Below are positions 27,511-36,031 of a DNA stretch of 64,000 bases, piece by piece. Source of the DNA: an uncultured Ignavibacteriota bacterium. Its GTDB lineage: Bacteria > Bacteroidota > Ignavibacteria > UBA10030 > UBA8401. Under the pieces are notes generated by a model that saw nothing but the letters and a program-made list of their open reading frames with translations, was not told the origin of the DNA and ran no database searches. Position 1 is the first letter of the stretch; every line of letters starts with the position of its first letter. Made by a program: the position numbers and the translations under genes. The DNA lies in contig CAISDA010000044.1 in assembly GCA_903884005.1 (NCBI GenBank), positions 1 to 64,000 of the forward strand, in the 5' to 3' direction.

Positions 27511-29103
27511 TTATTGAAGTACGAGAATTTTGCCCCAGACGGGGTCGCCGTTGCCTATGATCACCTGGTAAAAATAGACGCCGTTGGCAACTTGATGCTG
27601 AGTGTCGTCCCTGCCGTTCCAGATCTCGTCCATCTCACGCGCCGCAGACCGTGGCGCATTTTGTATGAGCGTACGGACCAGGTTCATGCCGAAATCGAAG
27701 ATCCGTATCGTCGCGCCGATGCTGCTGGAGGAGATGGTCGCTCCCGAACCCGCGGTTGAATAATGAATGCGCACGACTTCGTCATCCGGTGAAAACGGAT
27801 TCGGGTATGCGTATGTGTCGGTCTTCGATGCCAGAGCCTGCGCGGCGCGAAGGATGGTCCATTTGCTTCCAAACGGCATGCTGCCATTGTCCACGGTCGT
27901 CGCCGTGCCGTCACTGCCTCCGAACCAAGCCGTGGTGCCGAGCGAGGCGGCGGAGTAGAACTTGGTCGATGTGATGCGCTGTTTCGACGTTTCATCGTAG
28001 ATCGTACCGGTGGAGCTCCACGACACGCCGAGATCCGCGGAGCGGAAGATCCCGTTGTCTGTCACTGCATAGACGATGCTGCCGTTGATGCCGACGTTGT
28101 GGACGAATTCGCCGAGCAGCGCCGTCTTCCATGTCTGACCGCCGTCGGCCGTCCAGCTGATGCCGCGCTTTTCATTCTGGTCGGTGGTGTTCACCGAGCC
28201 GGCCCACAGGATGCTCTGCGTGCCGATCGTTTGTTTTGCCATTCCCACAACGAAGTTTCCGGAAATTGGGGACGACTGATTTTGGTGACTGTATTTTGTC
28301 CACGACGTGCCGCCATCGGTCGATTTGTTGATGCCGCCGGCGGTGCCGATCCAGATCGTGTTGTTATCAACGGCAAGCACTGAAAATGCTCGATGGTTCA
28401 TGCTTCCATCGAGTCCTACCGCGCCGCTGGTGGGGGAGAGATCGAATTTCAGCGTGTCCGTCAGTTTGATCTCGTCACGCGTGTCCGGCGGCAGGATAAC
28501 ACGCTGCCATGTGGCGCCTTTGTTTGTGGACTTGCGCGCTTCGCCTGCAAACGATGTGATCCACACGGCGCTGTCGGTGACGGCGATGTCGTATGTGATG
28601 TTATTGATCGCGGTCGTGATGCCGAGCGCGCGAATCGTGCTGAACGCGTTGTAGTAGAGCGTGTCCACATTGTTCTTGTCGAGCGGCTGGGGGAACGAAC
28701 GCCACGTGTCGCCGCCGTCGGCCGAATAATGGAGTCCGCTTCCTTCGGGGAGCGGATTGCCGTCTTTCACGACAGTGTGCGCGGTGGCGACCCAGACGTC
28801 ATTGCCGTGCACGGCGATCGCTGACACATCTTCGGTGCCGAATTCTGCCGAGTTAAAATAATGCGTCCATGTCGCGCCGCCGTCCGTCGACCGGCTGAGT
28901 CCTTTTCCGGTGCCAAGCCAGATCGTTGAACCGTTGATGAGCATATCCGAGACGCTGTTGCTGTTGAGCATGGATGATCCGGCAATGGACTTCGCCCTGG
29001 CAGGCTCGAATGATCCTTCACTCAGAATGATCTGCGCCGTCCCGGCATCGGTCAGAAACAGCACGAGCGAGGCAAGAGCAGTAATGTACGATCGATATGT
29101 CAT
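27511..29103 (-). CDS. secreted Asp-box (BNR/VPS10-like) repeat protein with divergent T9SS tail
   Basis: A 530-residue exported protein (signal peptide ending near LTDAGTA). It has about six Asp-box repeats of the form S-x-D-G-G-x-T-W (STDGGATW, SADGGDTW, STNKGATW, STDGGTSW, TADGGQTW, SADLGVSW), so a beta-propeller of the sialidase/Ycf48 shape is likely; sialidase catalytic residues are not evident. The C-terminus has YPNPFSPDDEVVRIHY, then a FlgD-like beta domain with IWNGRDDTQHQVANGVYFYQ, a variant of the T9SS sorting domain. It overlaps the lipoprotein gene before it (29103/29100) and is followed by two PorV-like genes. Confidence 0.82.
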   Translation of the reverse strand: MTYRSYITALASLVLFLTDAGTAQIILSEGSFEPARAKSIAGSSMLNSNSVSDMLINGSTIWLGTGKGLSRSTDGGATWTHYFNSAEFGTEDVSAIAVHGNDVWVATAHTVVKDGNPLPEGSGLHYSADGGDTWRSFPQPLDKNNVDTLYYNAFSTIRALGITTAINNITYDIAVTDSAVWITSFAGEARKSTNKGATWQRVILPPDTRDEIKLTDTLKFDLSPTSGAVGLDGSMNHRAFSVLAVDNNTIWIGTAGGINKSTDGGTSWTKYSHQNQSSPISGNFVVGMAKQTIGTQSILWAGSVNTTDQNEKRGISWTADGGQTWKTALLGEFVHNVGINGSIVYAVTDNGIFRSADLGVSWSSTGTIYDETSKQRITSTKFYSAASLGTTAWFGGSDGTATTVDNGSMPFGSKWTILRAAQALASKTDTYAYPNPFSPDDEVVRIHYSTAGSGATISSSSIGATIRIFDFGMNLVRTLIQNAPRSAAREMDEIWNGRDDTQHQVANGVYFYQVIIGNGDPVWGKILVLQ

Positions 29104-29906
29104 TTGATGTAAATTCGTTTGGTCAGTGAATTCGAGATCGCTCCCGATTTATCCTTTGCCGAAAAAACAAAATCATAATACGCGGTCACCGCCGTGGTCA
29201 CCGGTATGCGAAGCGTATAGCGGCCGTCGCCGGCGATGTCGTCTCCGCTGGGCATACCGAATAACGGCAGCACGGCAGCGCTGCCGTCGTCGTACAGCGG
29301 AAGCATCACGACATAGCCGCCGTCCGGACGATAGGACGTCAGTGTCACAGCGTCGATCGAGGCAAGGCCGTCCGAATCGGCTACCATCACCGATACCTTG
29401 ATATAATTCGGCGTGCTGCCTGTCGGCAGGAACACCGTGTCCGGCGCGATCAGTTGCGAGATACGCGGAGGACGGTTGTTCGATGAAATGATAGAGACGG
29501 GGAGTGACAGGATGTTGCTCACCAATCCCTCATCGCCCGATGCCTGGATCTGTATGCTGTACTTGCCCACGGCCGATGTTGTGAGATGCAGGGGAATATT
29601 GCCGGAATAAATACCGTCGTTGGCCTTCAGATCTGCCCCCGTGCCGGTATCCAGCAGCGAATACACCGCCGTGGCCCCATCCGGAGCCGTTATGACGGCG
29701 GTCACCGAGGTCACATTCGTGCCTCGCGCCGTTGCCGCGACCGCGATCATTGTATCGACTGCGGCAGGCAGCCGTCCGACATCGATGACGCTCAGCGATG
29801 CCGTGGCAAAGGAGAGGAATGGGGGAGCCGGACTATCGACCGTTGTCGTGGGCAGACTGCATCCCGCCAGTACAACAATCATGATGACGGATAGAAAGTG
29901 GTTCAT
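29100..29906 (-). CDS. predicted lipoprotein with Ig-like/choice-of-anchor beta domains
   Basis: A 268-residue protein with a type II signal peptide: MNHFLSVIMIVVLAGC puts the lipidated Cys at residue 16 (lipobox LAGC). Two beta-rich domains follow; NDGIYSGNIPLHL and GDGRYTLRIPV are repeats of a pattern seen in bacterial Ig-like domains. Function is unknown. It is the first gene of the surface operon, about 165 bases downstream of a good sigma70-like promoter, and its stop overlaps the Asp-box T9SS gene start by ATGA. A surface-exposed partner of the cargo is a reasonable guess. Confidence 0.75.
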   Translation of the reverse strand: MNHFLSVIMIVVLAGCSLPTTTVDSPAPPFLSFATASLSVIDVGRLPAAVDTMIAVAATARGTNVTSVTAVITAPDGATAVYSLLDTGTGADLKANDGIYSGNIPLHLTTSAVGKYSIQIQASGDEGLVSNILSLPVSIISSNNRPPRISQLIAPDTVFLPTGSTPNYIKVSVMVADSDGLASIDAVTLTSYRPDGGYVVMLPLYDDGSAAVLPLFGMPSGDDIAGDGRYTLRIPVTTAVTAYYDFVFSAKDKSGAISNSLTKRIYIK

Positions 29907-29981
29907 TGGGATTTGAAATAAAAATACCGAGAGACTGCGATCGCCGCCCGGCTAAGAAGAGGCAATCTGCTACGATTTAAA

Positions 29982-30037
29982 ATATAGTTTGAGTGAACAT
30001 GCCGCGCTGACGAGCCGTATATTGTATCAAACTATAT
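29982..30037. promoter_or_regulatory. perfect inverted repeat in the leader of the ten-gene surface operon
   Basis: ATATAGTTTGA (29982-29992) and TCAAACTATAT (30027-30037) are perfect 11-base inverted repeats separated by 34 bases. They lie between the predicted promoter and the lipoprotein start. Similarity continues outward (GCTACGAT versus the complement of ATCGATAGC). This could be a paired operator or an mRNA hairpin. Confidence 0.45.
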
Positions 30038-30076
30038 CGATAGCAGACCGTGTATGTGTGAGGAGCGTATTGCTAA

Positions 30077-30105
30077 AAATTACAGAAATATTTCGCATTT
30101 GTCAA
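30077..30105 (-). promoter_or_regulatory. sigma70-like promoter of the ten-gene surface operon
   Basis: On the minus strand a perfect TTGACA (30105-30100), a 17-base spacer and TAATTT (30082-30077) form the best promoter match seen in the window. It lies just downstream of the site-2 protease gene's stop at 30111 and would give a leader of about 165 bases to the lipoprotein gene at 29906. Confidence 0.55.
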
Positions 30106-30110
30106 GGAAT

Positions 30111-31046
30111 TTAAAATAAAATTGAAAACGGGGACGGCGAGAACGACAGTGCAAAGATGCCCCACGCGAGCCAGCCGATTTTCATGCGCAGCGGATCGAG
30201 CCCTTCCTCGTTGGACACGGGCGGATGAATGAGCTTCACGACGAAAAACAACACCGCTCCCCAGAAGAGCCAGCCGGTCCAGCCGAAATGAATTTCCACT
30301 CCGATCGCCGGTAAAAATCCCATGAGCCCAATGGCCACCAACAACCCGAAGGCGGTCCGGGAGATCGTTTTGTGCGCATCGCCGAACATTGCATACGAGA
30401 CATGCCCTCCGTCCAATTGACCGATGGGAAAAAGATTCATCGCCGTCACGAACAATCCGAACCATCCCGTGCAGAGAAACGGATAGTGATACATTTCGCT
30501 CATCGGCGGCACAAATTGATCCATCGGGTGCGTCAGCAGCAGCGACAGCGATTCGTACATGATGGATGTGCCAAAACGCAATTCCAGTCCGCCGCCGCTG
30601 TGTTTCAAAAAATAATCCGGGTGTATCGAAAGAATGAATTCCTTTCCAGGAAGATGCGTGAAGCCGTAAATGAGCACGGCAAGGCTGGCAATGAATCCTG
30701 CGATCGGGCCGGCCACGCCAATGTCGAACATTGCCCGCTTGGACGGAACGGGCGTTCGTGTCTTAATGACTGCGCCGAGCGTGCCAAAATTCAGAAATCC
30801 GGGCATCGTGGGGAAGGGAATGAAAAAGGGCAGCGTGGCATCGACGCCGTGCAGGCGCGATGCGAAGTAATGGCCGAATTCGTGCGTTCCGAGTATGAAC
30901 AGGAGCGCCGCCGCGTACGGGAGCCCGGCGGCGATGTTCGCCACGTCAAACGGATCGACGTTCAGCCAGGCAGCCCCGGCGACAGCGGTCGTGAAAAATG
31001 TTGCGGCAAATAACGCCGTATGCAATAAGATTTTTGGTGCGGACAT
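30111..31046 (-). CDS. site-2 protease family (M50) intramembrane metalloprotease
   Basis: A 311-residue polytopic inner-membrane protease. The zinc-binding HEFGH motif lies at residues 55-59 and the third ligand motif LDGGH at about 217-221, both within hydrophobic segments. PFFIPFPTMPGFLNFGTLGA between them is typical of the S2P subgroup without a PDZ domain. About six membrane helices are visible. It may cleave membrane-bound anti-sigma factors or signal peptides, but no such partner is encoded nearby. It follows the DUF1207-like gene by 63 bases on the same strand. Confidence 0.9.
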   Translation of the reverse strand: MSAPKILLHTALFAATFFTTAVAGAAWLNVDPFDVANIAAGLPYAAALLFILGTHEFGHYFASRLHGVDATLPFFIPFPTMPGFLNFGTLGAVIKTRTPVPSKRAMFDIGVAGPIAGFIASLAVLIYGFTHLPGKEFILSIHPDYFLKHSGGGLELRFGTSIMYESLSLLLTHPMDQFVPPMSEMYHYPFLCTGWFGLFVTAMNLFPIGQLDGGHVSYAMFGDAHKTISRTAFGLLVAIGLMGFLPAIGVEIHFGWTGWLFWGAVLFFVVKLIHPPVSNEEGLDPLRMKIGWLAWGIFALSFSPSPFSILF

Positions 31047-31109
31047 AGACGATGCGAAGTTTGGTACACAATGGAAAAAAAGACTCAGTAATAAACTACG
31101 AACAAAAAA

Positions 31110-31961
31110 CTAAAAATCAACATTCATTCCGAATCCCGTATACTTTTCCTTCTGGTCGTAATATTCGCCGTGAATATTGTATCCGTTAAAATAGACGGCA
31201 AAAAATTTCACACCGTGTCCGCCCCATGCACCCACTTTGATCCCGGCCTGCATATCGTGGCGCGTCTCCGCATCGATGATCTTCATGTATGTCGCCTGAT
31301 ACGCGATGTAGGGGTTCACATTGTGTGTGAGCTCAAGGTGATATTCCGCCCCGACCACTCCGGATATTCTTGATAATCCGCGCGGATCAACATGGAAAAG
31401 GTATGCGCCCCCCACGTATGCGCGCGTGCTGCCCTTGAGCAGGGAAGGTTCGAACGCGAGCGTGAGCTCCACAAATTCGCGGCTGTAGACCTGCGGCGGG
31501 TGGTTGTCCTTCCACTGGCCGATCGTATTATTGTAATGGCCGTCCACAAAATGCGCGCTGATATGGCTTACACGCAGCCGCGCGGCCATTGTGCCCGAGT
31601 GATGCAGGCGGAACATATTGACATTGAACCCGAATAGATAATCCGACGCGTCCACCGGGAAGTGAAAATCGTTTTCCCCGCGCAGCAATGTATACGTGAA
31701 GAAATCGGTTCCGAACGTGAATGCGAGACTGTCCGTTGCGTATTGGATCAGGTCGATGGAATTGCCGATGTCCAGATCGAGTTTGTTCTCTCCGGACTGC
31801 ACGACGAATCCGACACGCGGTTCGAACGCGTTTGCAACGAGGGGACGAAAGAGCAACCCGGACGGCACGAACGAAAAGTCCCCCGCCTGCGCTGCGGTGA
31901 ACGAGAGGATGATGACAATGGATAGCTTGCGTGCAAGAGAAAATAAAGAATGCTGTGTCAT
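31110..31961 (-). CDS. DUF1207-like outer-membrane protein
   Basis: A 283-residue exported protein with a signal peptide ending near SFTAAQAG. The mature N-terminus FSFVPSGLLFRPLVANAFEP and the SHISAHFVDGHY block resemble DUF1207 (PF06727), a family of predicted lipid-binding or barrel proteins of unknown function. Alternating aromatic strands and a C-terminal Phe (GFGMNVDF) indicate insertion in the outer membrane. The upstream 242 bases contain an inverted pair of dispersed repeats. Confidence 0.75.
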   Translation of the reverse strand: MTQHSLFSLARKLSIVIILSFTAAQAGDFSFVPSGLLFRPLVANAFEPRVGFVVQSGENKLDLDIGNSIDLIQYATDSLAFTFGTDFFTYTLLRGENDFHFPVDASDYLFGFNVNMFRLHHSGTMAARLRVSHISAHFVDGHYNNTIGQWKDNHPPQVYSREFVELTLAFEPSLLKGSTRAYVGGAYLFHVDPRGLSRISGVVGAEYHLELTHNVNPYIAYQATYMKIIDAETRHDMQAGIKVGAWGGHGVKFFAVYFNGYNIHGEYYDQKEKYTGFGMNVDF

Positions 31962-32003
31962 AGGTATATTTTTCGTACCTGCTCACCCTGATCAATAGTC
32001 CCT

Positions 32004-32120
32004 GTCATTCTGAGGGAGCTCGAGCGACCGAAGAATCTAAAAAGTATAAATTACAGGTACCAATGATTCATTGATACCGTCATCGATCGCGTGTAGATTC
32101 TTCGCTTCGTTCAGAATGAC
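32004..32120. repeat. inverted pair of GTCATTCTGAG-type repeats
   Basis: Left arm 32004-32040 begins GTCATTCTGAGGGAGCTCGA and ends GAAGAATCTAA. Right arm 32094-32120 is the reverse complement type (TAGATTCTTCGCTTCGTTCA then GAATGAC). About 53 bases separate them. The arms match the single copy at 1681-1711. They occupy the gap between the PHP hydrolase and the DUF1207-like gene and could fold into a long hairpin. Confidence 0.75.
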
Positions 32121-32203
32121 ATTGATTTGGATGCAGACTGAGTATTTACGTAGTATTATTATTGGTAGAATGTGTTCTTCAATCAATGTTGAATGGCATA
32201 TAA

Positions 32204-33829
32204 TTACTGTATAATGAACCAGATCGGATTCGTGTAACAGTATCCGATCTCATCGTATCCGGTACCGTTCTCGGTCTCGGCTTCGATGCGCATGTAGCCC
32301 CGTCCCGATGGAAAGGGAATATCGAGTGTTTCTTCGAACTCATACAGTCCCGTGCAATGAAACGCATGGGCTGTGTATTCGTGATCTGTGGTCTCGGTTG
32401 TGCCGAGTATCCTGATCGAGGTGAACGAGCCGAATTCTTCCGTCGATCGCGCATGAACGCGAACAGTTGCATGAGTGCATTCGATCGATCCGCCGAGGCC
32501 GGCGATCGCACCGTTGTCACCGGCGATCTCGGCAATGACGGCGGGACCGCTCGTGACGAAGCTCTCTCCGCGACGCAGGGCGTCCAGGATCTGCTCCTCG
32601 CCGATCACCGGAACATGGACGCCGGTCCTGATCTTTCCGAAGAGCTGTTGATCCCATTCCCTGATGGTGAAGAAGGGAATGCCGATCTGCCTGAAGCTGT
32701 TGAAATTCCCGTGCGCGTCGTTGCCGCCCGCAATGAAGATGTGTCGTCCTCCAAGGAGCAGCGCTTTCCACGTTTCGAGGCCGCGTGTGAACGCCCGGTT
32801 GAAGACGCCGTTTAATATTTGTATACCGGTGAGCCGCGCATGATTCATATCGTGTGTGGACCATGAACCGCGCCGGATGAGCAGCCATTGGAGCAGTGGT
32901 GCCGGTTCCGATGGATGGCCGGCATACGCTACCGTATACTCGTCCATATCTTCCAGCACTTCGGGAATGTTGTGCTCCGGCTGCGTATGAAACCAGTGCT
33001 CGGCGCCATCGCCCGTGCCGTGAAAAAATTTTCGTGCCCCATACAGCAGCAGGTGCACGTTACGGCCGAGGCTGTTGCCGCACGACACCTCTTCACCGCG
33101 TATGACGGCGAATGACGTGTCGCGCGAATTCACAGTGTCGACTTCATCCTGAAACTGATGCCACTTGGGAAGCGCCGGATCGTTCTTTAAATAATTGTCC
33201 ACCGCGTCGTCGAGGTCGTACGAATGGTCGGTCACGCAAAAAAACGACTGTCCCATTGCTTTGCATAATGCTACGCCGGCTTCAACGGGCGAGCCGTATT
33301 CCACCTGATCGTCCGTGTACGACGAATGCGTGTGGGCGTCGCCTTGTCTCCAGTCCGGAAACGAGGGCATCGGATGCCGCGCGCGATAGACGCGAAAATT
33401 CCGGTGCGAGGCCGAGCGGTAATTGTCGTTCGTGCACTCGCGCACGGTGCCGTCGATCGAGTACCGGATGACTATTTGTATGTCGAAGAATCCGAAGAGG
33501 CCGCTGAGTTCTCCGGAGAAGGGAATGGACGCGATGGTCCACCAGAATTTTGTCCGGGCCCTGCGCTGCCCGGCACTGTCTTCACCGCACAGCACGATGC
33601 GCGCGCGCGCGCGCCCGTCGTGATGCACGTGCGCGATGACGGTGATGATGTCAGCGGGATACGCGTCCGCATCCTTCACGAGCAGGAGCACCGGCAGCGC
33701 CGTTGATGGTTCGAGCCGATGCGGGAGATCGGCGAGGATCTCCGGCTCCGACTTCTTCAGCCAGCTGAAAAAATATTTGAATCGATAATGCGTTTCGGCG
33801 TACGCAAACACGGGTAAGAATGGTATCAT
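32204..33829 (-). CDS. PHP-domain metallohydrolase (CehA/McbA-like)
   Basis: A 541-residue protein. GDAHTHSSYTDD at about residue 166 gives the first metal-binding HxH pair of the PHP fold. TDHSYDLDD, RGEEVSCG, AGHPSEPAP and GGNDAHGNF supply further His/Asp/Glu ligands expected for a trinuclear site. The first 150 residues are a beta-rich extension and the last 100 a beta-sandwich. CehA/McbA members hydrolyse phosphoesters or carbamates; the substrate here is unknown. It overlaps the MurG-like glycosyltransferase gene by ATGA (33829-33826), so it is the last gene of the second glycan locus. A GC dinucleotide run at about 33599-33613 lies inside it. Confidence 0.82.
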   Translation of the reverse strand: MIPFLPVFAYAETHYRFKYFFSWLKKSEPEILADLPHRLEPSTALPVLLLVKDADAYPADIITVIAHVHHDGRARARIVLCGEDSAGQRRARTKFWWTIASIPFSGELSGLFGFFDIQIVIRYSIDGTVRECTNDNYRSASHRNFRVYRARHPMPSFPDWRQGDAHTHSSYTDDQVEYGSPVEAGVALCKAMGQSFFCVTDHSYDLDDAVDNYLKNDPALPKWHQFQDEVDTVNSRDTSFAVIRGEEVSCGNSLGRNVHLLLYGARKFFHGTGDGAEHWFHTQPEHNIPEVLEDMDEYTVAYAGHPSEPAPLLQWLLIRRGSWSTHDMNHARLTGIQILNGVFNRAFTRGLETWKALLLGGRHIFIAGGNDAHGNFNSFRQIGIPFFTIREWDQQLFGKIRTGVHVPVIGEEQILDALRRGESFVTSGPAVIAEIAGDNGAIAGLGGSIECTHATVRVHARSTEEFGSFTSIRILGTTETTDHEYTAHAFHCTGLYEFEETLDIPFPSGRGYMRIEAETENGTGYDEIGYCYTNPIWFIIQ

Positions 33830-34920
33830 GGGCGGATAATCGATAAAAAATGGCCGATCCGCTCTTCAAGCAGATCGTCGTGCTGCGTGTGATCCTTCCA
33901 ACCGGCATAGGTGCGGGATCGTTCCAGGGCCCGGTTCAGATCGAAGCCCGATTGGCTTTCCGAATACACGATCTTCATCTCGCGCAGGCGTGTCGCCACA
34001 TATTCCTGTTCGGTTTGTCCGGGTGTCGGCACGAGGACCGCATTTTTTCCGAGCGCTGCCAGGTCCATCACGGAGCTGTACCCCGAGCGCGAGATGACGC
34101 ACTGTGACCCCATCAGCACGCTGTTCAACTGGTCTGCGGTGAGGTTAGACACGATCTCCACTGTCTCCGCGTCGCGGCTCGTGTCGTGCCTCTCGGGGAT
34201 GCCCTGCACAATGATCACGCGAAGCGTTGTGCCGCGCAATTGCTTGCGCACAATAGTTTCGAACATCGTCCGCTGCGGTTCGGGGCCCGAAAGGACCACC
34301 GCCAGGTCGTATGTATTGTCCGCGGAGGCTGTGCGTGTGAAGCGCGACAGGGGCCCGATAAAAAATGCATTGCGCGGAAGCGGCATGCCGTGCGACAGGT
34401 CTCCGGACAAATTCACCTCGCCCTCACTGTCGGGGATCCAGCATTCGGTGAATCGGCCGATGACCGATGCATGTGCCCGGCGAAGCAGCCCCTGCAGCCG
34501 AGTAAAGGGAGGAGGCGCCATGATGTTGAGCTGATGCGTCATATAGACGCATGGCAGCGACGACGAATACAATCCGAACCGGTTATCCGAAATGATGCCG
34601 TCGATGCGCCAGTCGCGAATCATTCGCTTCATCTGCATGCGCTCTCTGGCGAACGACGAGAGGATGTGCGGCATTTGCAGGAGCATGGAAAGGAGCAACG
34701 ACGACGTGTGGCCATAGCGTATGTCGAGATCGCGAAGGCGGTGCAGTTCCAGGTCCGGAAATTCGTTCTTTAAAAAATCATACGGCCGTCCGTCGGCTGC
34801 AAGCACCACTTCGGCTGAGCGGTCGCGTAATGTTCGAATGATCGGAATGCAGCGGCTCGCATGGCCCAATCCCCAGTTCAAGGGAGCGACGAGTATTCGT
34901 TTTTTTCGCGCTACGGCCAT
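33826..34920 (-). CDS. MurG-like (GT28-type) glycosyltransferase
   Basis: A 364-residue GT-B enzyme starting MAVARKKRILVAPLNWGLGH; the frame is open to 34968, but ATG 34920 falls one base after the previous gene's stop. The N-terminal NWGLGHASRCIPII and the C-terminal SRSGYSSVMDLAALGKNAVL plus PTPGQTEQEYVA are the acceptor- and UDP-sugar-binding blocks of the MurG/GT28 group. The third of these holds the conserved GQxEQ. It may glycosylate a lipid acceptor. It is coupled to the GT2 upstream and the PHP hydrolase downstream. Confidence 0.85.
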   Translation of the reverse strand: MAVARKKRILVAPLNWGLGHASRCIPIIRTLRDRSAEVVLAADGRPYDFLKNEFPDLELHRLRDLDIRYGHTSSLLLSMLLQMPHILSSFARERMQMKRMIRDWRIDGIISDNRFGLYSSSLPCVYMTHQLNIMAPPPFTRLQGLLRRAHASVIGRFTECWIPDSEGEVNLSGDLSHGMPLPRNAFFIGPLSRFTRTASADNTYDLAVVLSGPEPQRTMFETIVRKQLRGTTLRVIIVQGIPERHDTSRDAETVEIVSNLTADQLNSVLMGSQCVISRSGYSSVMDLAALGKNAVLVPTPGQTEQEYVATRLREMKIVYSESQSGFDLNRALERSRTYAGWKDHTQHDDLLEERIGHFLSIIRP

Positions 34921-34921
34921 G

Positions 34922-36031
34922 CTAGAATTTTCTCTCTTTCCAGACGACTTTTCCGCCAAGGTAGACAACGAACGGAATCAGAACAACGTACGCGAGGAAA
35001 TACAGTTCGAACACGAGAAAATGACGCAGGTGTGAGCGTTGTCCGGTGCGGCGCAGAAGCGCAAAGAGGAATCCGAAATCGGCGGCGGCTTTGAGTGCCA
35101 TCCCGCCGATGAACACCGGCGCGCTGAAAGACGAGGGGAACAGCACTTCGGCAATGATGCCGCAATGCACAGCAAGTCCGACGATCAGCAGCAGAATTCC
35201 CTGAGGCTGTATTTTTTTCCCTCCCACCGCCCACCGCCGCTTTTGACGGTAGAGGTCGATCCAGCGTTCGCATGCGCCGCTCGTGATGAGCGTTGCGGGC
35301 TCGACGGGAAACCGGTAGTTCCAGCGCCCAGTGGACACGATCGCTTTGAAGAGCGCAAAATCTTCGGTCACACTGAACGGAATTCCCCGGTATCCTCCGA
35401 CCTCATTATAGGCGCTCCGGCGGAATGAAAAATTATTGCCGATGCAGCTCATCGGCATCTTCAGGCCGATCGCCGCCGCTCCGATGCCCAGAATGTACGC
35501 GAGGTCGAGCGACTGCATGCCGCTGAACCATCCTTTCACGTTCAAGAGCGTGAACCCGGCGACAATACCGATATCCTGTGAAAAATAACGGACGGTCTGC
35601 CGTACCCATAACGGGTTTGCCGTGCAGTCTGCGTCCGTCATCATCACGATGTCGCCGTGCGCCGTGTCGATGCCCTGCGCAAGGGCGTTGGCTTTGCCGT
35701 GTATCGCCCCCTGCGACGGGAGCGCGTTGACGAGACGGATGCAGGCATTGCTGCGGGCAGCCTCTTCGACGATGTCGGCGGTGCGGTCCGATGACTGGTC
35801 GTTCACCACAATGATTTCGAGTTTGTCTTTGGGATAGTCGAGCTCGGTGAGCGATGCCAGGCAGGCGCCGATGGACTGTTCTTCATCCCGAGCGGCAACA
35901 ACGACGGAGACGATGGGTTCGTTCTCCGTCACGAGCGGGTACCGCGTTCGCGCAAGGCCGATGAGGAGCACGATGCCCTGTAAAAAGTATGCGGATGTTG
36001 CCGCAAGAAATATGAACTCTATCGTCGTCAT
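34922..36031 (-). CDS. membrane glycosyltransferase family 2
   Basis: A 369-residue processive-type GT2. The start MTTIEFIFLAATSAYFL at 36031 overlaps the deacetylase stop by ATGA; the longer upstream frame is antisense to that gene's coding. An N-terminal helix is followed by a GT-A domain with VNDQSSDRT, TDADC (DxD metal motif), VTEDF and QKRRWA (QxxRW), then three C-terminal helices. The architecture is that of hyaluronan- or PgaC-like synthases and of ceramide/diacylglycerol glucosyltransferases. Pairing with a CE4 deacetylase recalls PNAG-type systems, but the polymer is not known. Confidence 0.88.
   Translation of the reverse strand: MTTIEFIFLAATSAYFLQGIVLLIGLARTRYPLVTENEPIVSVVVAARDEEQSIGACLASLTELDYPKDKLEIIVVNDQSSDRTADIVEEAARSNACIRLVNALPSQGAIHGKANALAQGIDTAHGDIVMMTDADCTANPLWVRQTVRYFSQDIGIVAGFTLLNVKGWFSGMQSLDLAYILGIGAAAIGLKMPMSCIGNNFSFRRSAYNEVGGYRGIPFSVTEDFALFKAIVSTGRWNYRFPVEPATLITSGACERWIDLYRQKRRWAVGGKKIQPQGILLLIVGLAVHCGIIAEVLFPSSFSAPVFIGGMALKAAADFGFLFALLRRTGQRSHLRHFLVFELYFLAYVVLIPFVVYLGGKVVWKERKF

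Noticed and set aside
33599-33613. GC dinucleotide run
   Set aside because: A short simple repeat inside the PHP hydrolase coding sequence that keeps the frame; no sign of contingency function.
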